Notes under the pieces: model-generated
The model's database searches: none
What the model saw: only the letters and a program-made list of their open reading frames with translations
What the model was told of the DNA's origin: nothing
Made by a program: the position numbers and the translations under genes
Assembly (NCBI RefSeq): GCF_001425825.1
Contig: NZ_LMDM01000003.1
Location: 139,693-203,692, forward strand
Source: Rhizobacter sp. Root1238
GTDB taxonomy: Bacteria > Pseudomonadota > Gammaproteobacteria > Burkholderiales > Burkholderiaceae_C
Reading direction: 5' to 3'
Length of the DNA: 64,000 nucleotides
Shown here: positions 42,912 through 51,429 of the stretch, one piece after another
Numbering within the stretch: position 1 is the stretch's first letter
How the letters are laid out: each line of letters starts with the position of its first letter

Positions 42912-45863
42912 ATGCAAGCAGTCAGCAACGTCACTCCCAACGCCGCCTCCACGTCCACCAGCACGCCGCGCAGCGGCACCGGCCCGGCGGCTTCCGCGTC
43001 GGCCTACCAGGGCTACCAGATCATCCGCCGCAACGGCGCGGTCGTGTCCTTCGAACCCAACAAGATCGCCGTCGCGCTGATGAAGGCCTTCCTGGCCGTG
43101 CACGGCACGCAGGGCGCGGCCTCGGCCAGCGTGCGCGAGACCGTCGACGGCCTGACCGAATCGGTCATGCGCGCGCTGCTGCGCTCGCGCCCGGGCGGCG
43201 GCACCTTCCACATCGAAGACGTGCAGGACCATGTCGAGCTCGGCCTGATGCGCGGCGGCCACCACGAAGTGGCGCGTGCCTACGTGCTGTACCGCGAGCG
43301 CCGTTCGCAGGAGCGCTCGAAGCAGGGCACGGTGGCCGAGGCCGCTGCCGAGCCGGTGCTGACGGTGATCGACCGCGGCCAGCGCGTGCCGCTCGACTTC
43401 GCCCGCCTGCAGGTGCTGATCGAGTCGGCCTGTGCCGACCTGGGCGCCGACGTGAAGCCCGACCCGATCCTGGCCGAGACGCGCCGCAACCTCTATGACG
43501 GCGTGCCGATCGACGAAGTCCACAAGGCCGCGATCCTGGCCGCGCGCACGCTGATCGAGAAGGACCCCGGCTACACCCGCGCCACCGCGCGGCTGCTGCT
43601 GCACACGATCCGCAAGGAAATCCTCGGCGAGGAAGTGCTGCAGGGCGAGATGCCGGCGCGCTACGCCGACTACTTCCCGGGCTTCATCAAGAAGGGCGTG
43701 CAAGCGGAACGGCTGGACGAGAAGCTGCTGCAGTACGACCTGCCCCGCCTGGGCGCGGCGCTGAAGGCCGAACGCGACCTGCAGTTCGACTACCTCGGCC
43801 TGCAGACGCTGTACGACCGCTACTTCCTGCACATCAACGAGGTGCGCATCGAGATGCCGCAGGCCTTCTACATGCGCGTCGCGATGGGCCTGGCGCTCAA
43901 CGAGATCGACCGCGAAGCGCGTGCGATCGAGTTCTACGAAGTGCTGTCCAGCTTCGACTTCATGAGCTCGACGCCGACGCTGTTCAACGCCGGCACCCAG
44001 CGCTCGCAGCTGTCGAGCTGCTACCTGACGACCGTCGCCGACGACCTCGACGGCATCTACGAGGCGCTGAAGGAGAACGCGCTGCTGTCGAAGTTCGCCG
44101 GCGGCCTGGGCAACGACTGGACCAACGTGCGCGCGCTCGGCTCGCACATCAAGGGCACCAACGGCAAGAGCCAGGGGGTCGTGCCGTTCCTGAAGGTCGT
44201 CAACGACACCGCGGTCGCGGTCAACCAGGGCGGCAAGCGCAAGGGCGCCGTCTGCGCCTACCTCGAGACCTGGCACCTGGACATCGAGGAGTTCCTGGAG
44301 CTGCGCAAGAACACCGGCGACGACCGCCGCCGCACGCACGACATGAACACCGCGAACTGGATTCCGGACCTGTTCATGCGCCGCGTGATGGAAGGCGCCG
44401 ACTGGACGCTGTTCTCGCCGTCGACCTGTCCCGACCTGCACGACAAGTTCGGCAAGGCCTTCGAGGAAGCCTACACGCGCTACGAAGACAAGGCCGCGCG
44501 CGGCGAGATCAAGCTGTTCAAGAAGATCCCGGCCAAGGACCTGTGGCGCCGCATGCTCTCGATGCTGTTCGAGACCGGCCACCCGTGGATCACCTTCAAG
44601 GACGCCTGCAACGTGCGCTCGCCGCAGCAGCACGTCGGCGTCGTGCACTCGAGCAACCTGTGCACCGAGATCACGCTGAACACCAGCGAGACCGAGATCG
44701 CCGTGTGCAACCTGGGTTCGGTGAACCTGGTGCACCACCTGAAGCAGGTCGACGGCGTGGTGCAGATCGACCACGCGAAGCTGAAGAAGACCGTCGCCAC
44801 CGCGATGCGCATGCTCGACAACGTGATCGACATCAACTACTACGCGGTCAAGAAGGCGCGCGATTCCAACCTGCGCCACCGCCCGGTGGGCCTGGGGATC
44901 ATGGGCTTCCAGGACGCGCTGTACGAACTGCGCACGCCGTATGCGTCCGACGACGCGGTGTCGTTTGCCGACCGCTCGATGGAAGCCGTCTGCTACTACG
45001 CCTACTGGGCCTCGACCGAGCTCGCCGCCGAGCGCGGCCGCTATTCGAGCTACCGCGGTTCGCTGTGGGACAAGGGGATCCTGCCGATCGACTCGCTCGA
45101 CCTGCTGGCCGAAGCTCGCGGCGGGTACGTCGATGTCGACCGCAGCACGACGCTCGACTGGTCGGCGCTGCGCGGCCGCATCGCCGAGCACGGCATGCGC
45201 AACTCCAACTGCGTGGCGATCGCGCCGACCGCGACCATCTCGAACATCATCGGCGTCAGCGCGTCGATCGAGCCGTCGTTCGGCAACCTGTCGGTGAAGT
45301 CCAACCTGTCGGGCGAGTTCACGATCGTCAACGAGTACCTGGTGCGCGACCTGAAGAAGCTCGGCCTGTGGGACGACGTGATGGTGATGGACCTGAAGCA
45401 CTTCGACGGCTCGCTGCGCCGCATCGACCGCGTGCCGGCCGACCTGAAGGCGCTGTACGCGACGGCCTTCGAGGTCGAGACGCAGTGGCTGGTCGAGGCC
45501 GCCGCGCGCCGCCAGAAGTGGATCGACCAGGCGCAGTCGCTGAACATCTACATGGCCGGCGCGTCGGGCAAGAAGCTCGACGAGACCTACAAGCTCGCAT
45601 GGACGCGCGGCCTGAAGACCACCTACTACCTGCGCACCGTCGGTGCCACGCACGCCGAGAAATCGACGGTGAAGTCGGGCCAGCTGAACTCGGTGTCGAG
45701 CGGCGATGGCGGGTCGTCGGTGATGGCGGCGCCGGTGGCTGCCACCGTGTCCGCGGCCATGACCGCGGCGGCTGTCGCGCCGGTGATCTCGGCATCGCAA
45801 GAGCCTGCGACCGACATCAAGTTCTGCGCGATCGACGACCCGACCTGCGAAGCCTGCCAGTGA
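42912..45863 (+). CDS. nrdA: Class Ia ribonucleotide reductase alpha subunit
   Basis: NrdA reduces ribonucleoside diphosphates to deoxynucleotides together with NrdB. The 983-residue protein is long for the class. A disordered leader is followed by an ATP-cone (about residues 38-135, IIRRNGAVVSFEPNKIAVAL) and a second cone-like segment (about 150-250, VIDRGQRVPLDFARLQVLIE). The catalytic barrel has the redox cysteine in QRSQLSSCYLTTV, the radical-site motif SNLCTEITLN (Asn, Cys, Glu) and the partner cysteine in EIAVCNLGSVNLV. An Ala-rich tether leads to the C-terminal Cys pair in FCAIDDPTCEACQ. ATG at 42912 has AAGGGG upstream. Control by NrdR is likely. nrdB follows after a terminator and its own promoter. 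Confidence 0.96.
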   Translation: MQAVSNVTPNAASTSTSTPRSGTGPAASASAYQGYQIIRRNGAVVSFEPNKIAVALMKAFLAVHGTQGAASASVRETVDGLTESVMRALLRSRPGGGTFHIEDVQDHVELGLMRGGHHEVARAYVLYRERRSQERSKQGTVAEAAAEPVLTVIDRGQRVPLDFARLQVLIESACADLGADVKPDPILAETRRNLYDGVPIDEVHKAAILAARTLIEKDPGYTRATARLLLHTIRKEILGEEVLQGEMPARYADYFPGFIKKGVQAERLDEKLLQYDLPRLGAALKAERDLQFDYLGLQTLYDRYFLHINEVRIEMPQAFYMRVAMGLALNEIDREARAIEFYEVLSSFDFMSSTPTLFNAGTQRSQLSSCYLTTVADDLDGIYEALKENALLSKFAGGLGNDWTNVRALGSHIKGTNGKSQGVVPFLKVVNDTAVAVNQGGKRKGAVCAYLETWHLDIEEFLELRKNTGDDRRRTHDMNTANWIPDLFMRRVMEGADWTLFSPSTCPDLHDKFGKAFEEAYTRYEDKAARGEIKLFKKIPAKDLWRRMLSMLFETGHPWITFKDACNVRSPQQHVGVVHSSNLCTEITLNTSETEIAVCNLGSVNLVHHLKQVDGVVQIDHAKLKKTVATAMRMLDNVIDINYYAVKKARDSNLRHRPVGLGIMGFQDALYELRTPYASDDAVSFADRSMEAVCYYAYWASTELAAERGRYSSYRGSLWDKGILPIDSLDLLAEARGGYVDVDRSTTLDWSALRGRIAEHGMRNSNCVAIAPTATISNIIGVSASIEPSFGNLSVKSNLSGEFTIVNEYLVRDLKKLGLWDDVMVMDLKHFDGSLRRIDRVPADLKALYATAFEVETQWLVEAAARRQKWIDQAQSLNIYMAGASGKKLDETYKLAWTRGLKTTYYLRTVGATHAEKSTVKSGQLNSVSSGDGGSSVMAAPVAATVSAAMTAAAVAPVISASQEPATDIKFCAIDDPTCEACQ

Positions 45864-45877
45864 TGCGTTGAGCATCG

Positions 45878-45908
45878 AACGCGTGCTCCGATGAGCACGC
45901 GTTTTTTT
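45878..45908 (+). terminator. Intrinsic terminator after nrdA
   Basis: AACGCGTGCTC-CGAT-GAGCACGCGTT forms an 11-bp perfect stem with a 4-nt loop, followed by seven T (45902-45908). It begins 14 nt after the nrdA stop and would separate nrdA from nrdB transcription. Confidence 0.92.
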
Positions 45909-45954
45909 CGATGCAACACAGCAACAGCGAAGTGCTCGCGATGTCAATAAGTGC

Positions 45955-45983
45955 TTGGTGTTTCAACACAACACTCTCATAAT
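45955..45983 (+). promoter_or_regulatory. Predicted nrdB promoter
   Basis: TTGGTG (45955-45960) and CATAAT (45978-45983) with 17-nt spacing form a plausible sigma-70 promoter 23 nt upstream of the nrdB start. A 5-2-5 palindrome GTGTT-TC-AACAC lies at 45958-45969, between and overlapping the -35. No clear NrdR box is seen here. Confidence 0.55.
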
Positions 45984-46006
45984 TCAACGCGTCAAGGAAG
46001 TCCACC

Positions 46007-47209
46007 ATGTTGGTTTGGGAAGAAGACCTTAAACCCTCGATCTCTCACAAAGCGAGTCCCGCGCAGAGCCTGCCCTCTCAAGCGCGTGCGGTCGCTCCGT
46101 CTCCGGACTTCGATGCTGCCATCGCAGCACCTGCCTCCCTCTTGAACGACACCTCCTCCAGCATTTCCAGCACGACAACCCCCGCTGCCGCGCAACGCGT
46201 GAAGGCTGCCGACAAGCGCATCATCAACGGCCGCACCGACGTCAACCAGCTGGTGCCGTTCAAGTACAAGTGGGCGTGGGAGAAGTACCTCGCGACCTGC
46301 GCGAACCACTGGATGCCGCAGGAAGTGAACATGTCGCGCGACATCGCGACCTGGAAGGATCCGAACGGCCTGAGCGAAGACGAGCGCCGCATCATCAAGC
46401 GCAACCTCGGCTTCTTCGTCACCGCCGATTCGCTGGCCGCCAACAACATCGTGCTGGGCACCTACCGCCACATCACGGCGCCCGAATGCCGCCAGTTCCT
46501 GCTGCGCCAGGCCTTCGAGGAAGCGATCCACACGCACGCCTATCAGTACATCGTCGAGTCGCTCGGGCTCGACGAGAGCGAGATCTTCAACGCCTACAAC
46601 GAGGTGAAGTCGATCCGCGACAAGGACGAGTTCCTGATCCCGTTCATCAACGCGATCATGGATCCGAACTTCAACACCGGGACGCCGCAGAACGACCAGA
46701 CGCTGCTGAAGTCGCTGATCGTGTTCGCGTGCCTGATGGAAGGCATGTTCTTCTACGTCGGCTTCACGCAGATCCTCGCGCTCGGCCGCCAGAACAAGAT
46801 GACCGGCGCGGCAGAGCAGTACCAATACATCCTGCGCGACGAGTCGATGCACTGCAACTTCGGCATCGACCTGATCAACCAGATCAAGCTCGAGAATCCG
46901 CACCTCTGGACCGCCGAGTTCAAGGCCGAGATCAAGGCCTTGTTCATGACGGCCGTCGAGCTCGAGTACCGCTATGCCGAGGACACCATGCCGCGTGGCG
47001 TGCTGGGCCTCAATGCATCGATGTTCAAGGGTTACCTGCGCTACATCGCCAACCGGCGTGCAACGCAGATTGGTTTGGAAGAGCTCTTCCCGAACGAGGA
47101 AAACCCGTTCCCGTGGATGAGCGAAATGATCGACCTGAAAAAGGAGCGCAATTTCTTCGAGACGCGCGTCATCGAGTACCAATCCGGTGGCGCCCTCTCG
47201 TGGGACTGA
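46007..47209 (+). CDS. nrdB: Class Ia ribonucleotide reductase beta subunit
   Basis: NrdB carries the diiron-tyrosyl radical cofactor that starts catalysis in NrdA. The 400-residue protein has a disordered, Ser/Ala-rich N-terminus (about residues 1-68) that is longer than usual. Metal ligands follow in order: D141 in [13 protein letters not shown]172 and H175 in [12 protein letters not shown], a Glu in the helix [14 protein letters not shown], then Glu and His in [11 protein letters not shown]. The radical tyrosine is Y179, four residues after H175. The C-terminus [17 protein letters not shown] fits the NrdA-binding tail. AAGGAAG lies upstream of the ATG. Confidence 0.96.
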   Translation: MLVWEEDLKPSISHKASPAQSLPSQARAVAPSPDFDAAIAAPASLLNDTSSSISSTTTPAAAQRVKAADKRIINGRTDVNQLVPFKYKWAWEKYLATCANHWMPQEVNMSRDIATWKDPNGLSEDERRIIKRNLGFFVTADSLAANNIVLGTYRHITAPECRQFLLRQAFEEAIHTHAYQYIVESLGLDESEIFNAYNEVKSIRDKDEFLIPFINAIMDPNFNTGTPQNDQTLLKSLIVFACLMEGMFFYVGFTQILALGRQNKMTGAAEQYQYILRDESMHCNFGIDLINQIKLENPHLWTAEFKAEIKALFMTAVELEYRYAEDTMPRGVLGLNASMFKGYLRYIANRRATQIGLEELFPNEENPFPWMSEMIDLKKERNFFETRVIEYQSGGALSWD

Positions 47210-47436
47210 CGCTTCGCTGACTGCATACACGAGATCAGCAACAGGTCATGGACGAGATCAAGATTCGCAGGCCGTCAAGAGATCACCGTCAAGCATGCGG
47301 TGGCCAACGGTCTGCAACCCCATTCACCGTACCGGGGCGTCCCTCCTGGGCGACTTCGGACAGTGAATAACTGCCTCGCATCGGCATCCCGCCGGCGCAG
47401 GGCAGTGCTCTTTCAACTTGATCAAGGAGAAATGTA

Positions 47437-47860
47437 ATGGCAACTGCAAAGAAGGCTCCGGCCAAGAAGGCGGCAGCGAAGAAGGCTCCGGCAAAGAAGG
47501 TCGCGGCGAAGAAGGCCCCGGCGAAGAAGGCCGCAGCGAAGAAGGCTCCGGCCAAGAAGGTCGCTGCCAAGAAGGTCGTCGCCAAGAAGGCGCCGGCGAA
47601 GAAGGCGGCAGCCAAGAAGGCGCCGGCGAAGAAGGTTGCAGCGAAGAAGGTCGCGGCGAAGAAGGCTCCGGCGAAGAAGGCCGCTGCCAAGAAGGCCCCG
47701 GCGAAGAAGGCTGCTGCCAAGAAGGCGCCTGCCAAGAAGGCCGCTGCGAAGAAGGCGCCTGCGAAGAAGGCTGCGCCTGCGAAGAAGGCTGCGAAGCCGG
47801 CTGCGAAGCCCGCTGCCAAGAAGGCTGCGAAGAAGCCTGCAGCGAAGAAGGCGGCACCCG
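47437..47860 (+). repeat. Tandem AAGAAGG-type coding repeat
   Basis: About 420 bp of short in-frame degenerate repeats, units of about 12-15 nt built from GCx-AAG-AAG, encode the Lys/Ala repeats of the H1-like protein. The repeats explain the long shadow frames on both strands. Copy number is likely to vary between strains. Confidence 0.85.
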
Positions 47861-47967
47861 CGGCGCCTGCTGCGCCTGCTGCTGCGAAGCCTGCGGCTGC
47901 TCCTGCAGCCAAGACCGCACTCAGCCCCGCGGCTGCGTGGCCTTTCCCGACGGGCAACAAGCCCTGA
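47437..47967 (+). CDS. Histone H1-like nucleoid protein
   Basis: This 176-residue protein is made almost entirely of tandem Ala/Lys/Pro repeats, mainly AAKKAPAKK and KVAAKK units (about residues 3-125). An Ala-rich tail ends in the short motif [12 protein letters not shown]. Highly basic Lys-rich proteins of this kind bind DNA non-specifically and resemble the C-terminal tail of eukaryotic histone H1; Burkholderiales typically encode one. The DNA is correspondingly repetitive (GCxAAGAAGGCx units). AAGGAGAAATGTA precedes the ATG. A strong terminator follows. It lies 227 bp after nrdB, with a gene-free gap in which I see no promoter I can defend. Confidence 0.92.
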   Translation: MATAKKAPAKKAAAKKAPAKKVAAKKAPAKKAAAKKAPAKKVAAKKVVAKKAPAKKAAAKKAPAKKVAAKKVAAKKAPAKKAAAKKAPAKKAAAKKAPAKKAAAKKAPAKKAAPAKKAAKPAAKPAAKKAAKKPAAKKAAPAAPAAPAAAKPAAAPAAKTALSPAAAWPFPTGNKP

Positions 47968-47986
47968 GGCCGGAAGGCATTCAGAC

Positions 47987-48014
47987 AAAACCCGGCCTCG
48001 GCCGGGTTTTTTTT
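47987..48014 (+). terminator. Intrinsic terminator after H1-like gene
   Basis: AAAACCCGGCC-TC-GGCCGGGTTTT, followed by further T residues (48007-48014), is a classical GC-rich stem with a T-run starting 20 nt after the stop. The A-run on the other side makes it bidirectional, so it can also end the convergent small gene whose stop is at 48021. Confidence 0.92.
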
Positions 48015-48020
48015 ATCCAG

Positions 48021-48368
48021 CTACATCGGCTGCGTGTCGGCGAATCCGTTCGGGGGCAGTGCGGGGCCGCCATCGCCGGCTGAGCGGCCGGTGGCCATCG
48101 GCAGGTCGACGTCGAGTTGCGACTGCATCACCGCCTGCAGGTCGCTGCGCTTTTGCTGCAGCACCGCCATCTGCTTGTGCAACTGCTCGATCTGCTTGCG
48201 CGCCTGCTGAGCATGCAGGCCGGCGACATGCCGCGCCTTCTCCATCTTGTCGACCCGCTGCTGCAGGATCTTCAGGCGGCGGCCGTACCACCAATGGCAG
48301 GCACCCCACGTCACCGCGCACAACGCGAGTGTCGTGAAGGCCAATATGAGTGACTGGAAAGCCTGCAT
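48021..48368 (-). CDS. Small membrane protein with coiled coil
   Basis: This 115-residue protein starts MQAFQSLILAFTTLALCAVT, forming one N-terminal membrane helix. A basic juxtamembrane stretch and a long coiled coil follow (about residues 30-85: KILQQRVDKMEKARHVAGLH, QIEQLHKQMAVLQQKRSDLQ). The C-terminal 30 residues are Gly/Pro-rich. ATG at 48368 follows AAAGGGAACACG; the longer frame adds a poorly supported N-terminus. No family is recognised. It converges on the H1-like gene with a shared terminator between. Confidence 0.72.
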   Translation of the reverse strand: MQAFQSLILAFTTLALCAVTWGACHWWYGRRLKILQQRVDKMEKARHVAGLHAQQARKQIEQLHKQMAVLQQKRSDLQAVMQSQLDVDLPMATGRSAGDGGPALPPNGFADTQPM

Positions 48369-48503
48369 CGTGTTCCCTTTGCCGGCTCTCTCAGGACGAG
48401 GAGCCAATCCACCCAACGAAGGTATCAACATTTGTCTGACGCAGGGCGTGAAGATATCCCGGAAACCCCGATGGGTCACCCCCTCACTTCGGGAACTCCC
48501 GCT

Positions 48504-49409
48504 TCACACGCCGAGTGCCGTGCGATCGATCACATGGTTCTGGCCGCCGCGGCTGGCGATCTTCAGGGCGCCGATGCGGTTGCCCAGTTCGACACAGCGC
48601 TCGAGCGACCAGCCGCGCTCCAGCCCGTACAGCAGCGCGGCGCGGAATGCATCGCCACAGCCGGTCGGGTCGAGCACCTCGCTCGCCGGTACGCCGGGCA
48701 CCAGCGTGCGCACGCCTTGCTGCCACAGCTCGCAGCCTTCGGCACCCAGCGTCACGACGACGCCTTTCAGGTGCGATCGCGACATCGCCTCGATGCTCAG
48801 CCCGGTGCGCTCCGCGAGCATCCGCGCCTCGTAGTCGTTGACGGTGACCCAGCTCGCCTGCGCGATGAAGCGGTTCAGCTCGGCGCCATCGAACATCGGC
48901 AGGCCCTGGCCCGGGTCGAAGATGAACGGGATCTGCGCATCGGCCAACTGCTGCGCATGCTGCAGCATCGCGTCGCGGCCGTCGGGTGCGACGATCGCGA
49001 TGCGCACGCCGCGGTCGGTCGGCACCGTGGTCGTGTGCGCCGCCTGCATCGCGCCGGGGTGGAAGGCGGTGATCTGGTTGTTGTCGGTGTCGGTGATGAT
49101 GATGGCCTGCGCGGTGTAGCTGTCAGGCACGTTGCGCACGAACTCGGTGCTCGCGCCCCACGACGCGATGCGCGCGCGGTACTCCTCGTCGTCGGCACCG
49201 ACCGTCGCCATCACCAGCGGCTCGCCGCCCAGCTTGGCAAGCGTGTACGCGATGTTGCCGGCGCAGCCGCCGAACTCGCGGCGCAGCGTCGGCACGAGAA
49301 AGGACACGTTCAGGATGTGCACCTGTTCCGGCAGGATCTGCTGCGCGAAGCGACCGGGAAACATCGTGATGGTGTCGAAGGCGAGGGATCCGCAGATGAG
49401 GGCTGACAT
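48504..49409 (-). CDS. PfkB-family carbohydrate/nucleoside kinase
   Basis: This 301-residue ribokinase/PfkB family kinase starts MSALICGSLAFDTITMFPGR. It has the N-terminal signature EFGGCAGNIAYTLAKLGGEP and the C-terminal signature EVLDPTGCGDAFRAALLYGL, which holds the catalytic Asp and anion hole. The spacing is closest to adenosine-kinase-like or sugar-kinase members used at the end of accBC-prmA operons in Burkholderiales. The substrate is unknown. It lies 51 nt downstream of the DUF3426 gene on the same strand, and is probably the last gene of that operon. Confidence 0.9.
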   Translation of the reverse strand: MSALICGSLAFDTITMFPGRFAQQILPEQVHILNVSFLVPTLRREFGGCAGNIAYTLAKLGGEPLVMATVGADDEEYRARIASWGASTEFVRNVPDSYTAQAIIITDTDNNQITAFHPGAMQAAHTTTVPTDRGVRIAIVAPDGRDAMLQHAQQLADAQIPFIFDPGQGLPMFDGAELNRFIAQASWVTVNDYEARMLAERTGLSIEAMSRSHLKGVVVTLGAEGCELWQQGVRTLVPGVPASEVLDPTGCGDAFRAALLYGLERGWSLERCVELGNRIGALKIASRGGQNHVIDRTALGV

Positions 49410-49460
49410 GGAAGCTCCAGGAAAGAAGGGACGCCGCAGACGCGGCGCGAGCGCTCGGGC

Positions 49461-50504
49461 TCAGGGGTAGAAGATCTCGACGGTGTAGCCGCTGACGCGG
49501 CGCCCGTCGGTGGCCAGCAGCAGCTGCAGGCTGCTCTCGGCACCGGCCGCGACGACCGGTGTCGCCACATGGAAGTCCGATGGGGCGAGCGCGCGCCGCG
49601 CGACCAGCTGGCCGCTCGGGTCGCTCAGGCTCAGGTCGATCGACGGCATCGCGAGCGCCAGCGCGCTGCGGTTGCGCAGCACGATCGACAGCTTGTAGGC
49701 CGCGCCGCCATTGGCCGGCGCCAGCGCGCTGCTCTCGACGACGAGGTCGTCGATGCGGCGCGGCGCGCCGATCTCGCACTGCCATTGCTTGCAGGCCATC
49801 GCGAGCCACGGCTTCGTCTCGGGCCATTGCGCGGCGACGGTGTCGCGGAAATGCAGGGCCGCCTGGCCGGCCAGGCCGGCCAGCAGCGCGAGCGCCGACA
49901 GCGACAGCAGGCCACGCACCCACGGGCTGCGCCAGCGTTCGCGCTGGCGGGCCTCGCGCACGAAGCCGGGGGCTGCGGGTTTCGGCGGCGTCCGGACAGC
50001 CGGCTTCGACGGCTTGGTCGACTTCGCGGCCGGCTTGGCGGCCGGCTTCGATTTGCGCGGCGGTGCCGGCGGCGGCGCACCGCCGTGGACCTCGCTCTCC
50101 AGCAGGTCCATGTTGAACTGCGCGTCCGAGAAGTCGACCCGGTCGCGCTGCGCCACGCCTTGCGCCGGCGTCTGCGCGACGTCGGGCTGCTCGGGGTGGA
50201 AGAAGCGCGAGTGGATGCGGTCGTCTTCGCTCAGCTGGAAGATGTCGTCATCATCTGGCGGCTCGGGCAGCGGCTGGAACGACGGCGTGGCCGGCACCGG
50301 CACGGCAGCGATCGGGGCCGGCGCCGGTGGCGTCGGCGGGCGCCACTCGGGCGGCGCATCGCGCTCCAGGTCGAACAGGCCTTCGAGCGCATTGAAGACC
50401 TCGTCGCAACGCCCGCAGCGGACCCAGCCTTCGGAGACCTTGAGCTGGTCCTGGACGACCCGGAAGACGGTACCGCAGGCAGTGCAACGAGTGGCCAGGC
50501 TCAT
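49461..50504 (-). CDS. Zinc-ribbon DUF3426 membrane protein
   Basis: This 347-residue protein has an N-terminal MJ0042-type zinc ribbon (CTACGTVFRVVQDQLKVSEG followed by VRCGRCDEVFNALEG) with four cysteines. A long Pro-rich disordered section follows, then a single membrane helix near residue 200 (LLSLSALALLAGLAGQAALH). A C-terminal DUF3426 domain contains CKQWQCEIGAPRRIDDLVVE. This layout is common immediately downstream of prmA in betaproteobacteria; the function is unknown. It lies 7 nt after the prmA stop. Confidence 0.92.
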   Translation of the reverse strand: MSLATRCTACGTVFRVVQDQLKVSEGWVRCGRCDEVFNALEGLFDLERDAPPEWRPPTPPAPAPIAAVPVPATPSFQPLPEPPDDDDIFQLSEDDRIHSRFFHPEQPDVAQTPAQGVAQRDRVDFSDAQFNMDLLESEVHGGAPPPAPPRKSKPAAKPAAKSTKPSKPAVRTPPKPAAPGFVREARQRERWRSPWVRGLLSLSALALLAGLAGQAALHFRDTVAAQWPETKPWLAMACKQWQCEIGAPRRIDDLVVESSALAPANGGAAYKLSIVLRNRSALALAMPSIDLSLSDPSGQLVARRALAPSDFHVATPVVAAGAESSLQLLLATDGRRVSGYTVEIFYP

Positions 50505-50511
50505 GGCGAAA

Positions 50512-51420
50512 TCATGCCATGGCCTTCTTCCGCGCCGTCATCAGGATCCAGCCTTCTTCCTGGTCGCTGACCTCCAGCGTGCACCAGGGCGCGTAGGCCG
50601 CCTTCAGCTCGTCGGCCTGGCGTTCGAGGATGCCGGCCAGCACCAGGTCGCCGCCGGCCGCCACGTGGCCGCACAGCAGCGGTGCCAGCAGCTTCAGCGG
50701 GGACGCCAGGATGTTCGCCAGCACCAGCGGGTATTCGCCGCGGGCCGCGTCGGGCAGGCCGGCGTCGAGCGCGACGCCGTTGGCATCGGCATTCGCGCGC
50801 GTCGATTCGACGGCAGCCGGGTCGATGTCGACCGCGTCGATGCCGCGGCCGCCGTGCAGCGCGGCGCCGATCGCGAGGATGCCGGAGCCGCAGCCGTAGT
50901 CGAGCACGCGCTGCCAGCCGGCCGCGCGCGCCGGCGCCTGCGTCGCGATCCAGCGCAGGCACATGCGCGTCGTCGGGTGCGTGCCGGTGCCGAACGCGAG
51001 GCCCGGGTCGAGCCGGATCACGGTGCGCGCCTGGGCCGGCGGCTCGTGCCAGGTCGGCACGATCCAGAAGGTGTCGGTGACTGGCACCGGCGCGAACTGC
51101 GATTGCGTCAGCCGCACCCAGTCCTGCTCCTCGACCTTCTGCAGCGCCTGCAACTGCACGCCGGTCGCCCACGCCTGCGCGAGCAGCAGCGCGCCCGCTT
51201 CGTCGGCGGTGTCTTCCTCGGCGAACAGCGCCTTCACGACCGAGCGCTGCCAGCCGCCGCGCGGTGCCGGCATGCCCGGCTCGCCGAACAGCGCGTGCTC
51301 GGCGTCGGTGTCGGCATCGGCGTCCTCGACCGAGACCGACAAGGCCTGCAGCTCGTCCATCAGCGCATCGGACACCGGCTCGACCAGGTCTTCAGGCACC
51401 AGCAGCAACAGCTCGTACAT
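50512..51420 (-). CDS. prmA: Ribosomal protein L11 methyltransferase PrmA
   Basis: PrmA trimethylates ribosomal protein L11 with S-adenosylmethionine. The 302-residue protein has the N-terminal L11-binding domain (MYELLLLVPEDLVEPVSDAL), then AFGTGTHPTTRMCLRW. The SAM motif is VLDYGCGSGILAIGAALHGG, with DIDPAAVESTRANADANGV and LVLANILASPLKLLAPLL (the NxL catalytic stretch). The length matches the family. It lies 9 nt after accC and is co-transcribed with accB and accC, the standard betaproteobacterial order. Confidence 0.96.
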   Translation of the reverse strand: MYELLLLVPEDLVEPVSDALMDELQALSVSVEDADADTDAEHALFGEPGMPAPRGGWQRSVVKALFAEEDTADEAGALLLAQAWATGVQLQALQKVEEQDWVRLTQSQFAPVPVTDTFWIVPTWHEPPAQARTVIRLDPGLAFGTGTHPTTRMCLRWIATQAPARAAGWQRVLDYGCGSGILAIGAALHGGRGIDAVDIDPAAVESTRANADANGVALDAGLPDAARGEYPLVLANILASPLKLLAPLLCGHVAAGGDLVLAGILERQADELKAAYAPWCTLEVSDQEEGWILMTARKKAMA

Positions 51421-51429
51421 CGGGATGCC

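Noticed and set aside
42798..45947. Minus-strand open frame of 1049 codons
   Set aside because: Antisense to nrdA; Arg/His/Val-rich shadow.
47418..47426. TTGATCAAG before the H1-like gene as an Fnr box
   Set aside because: Only one half-site is present and it merges with the ribosome-binding region.
47289..47988. Ala/Phe-rich and other long frames opposite the H1-like gene
   Set aside because: Products of the AAGAAGG repeat read in other frames; not proteins.
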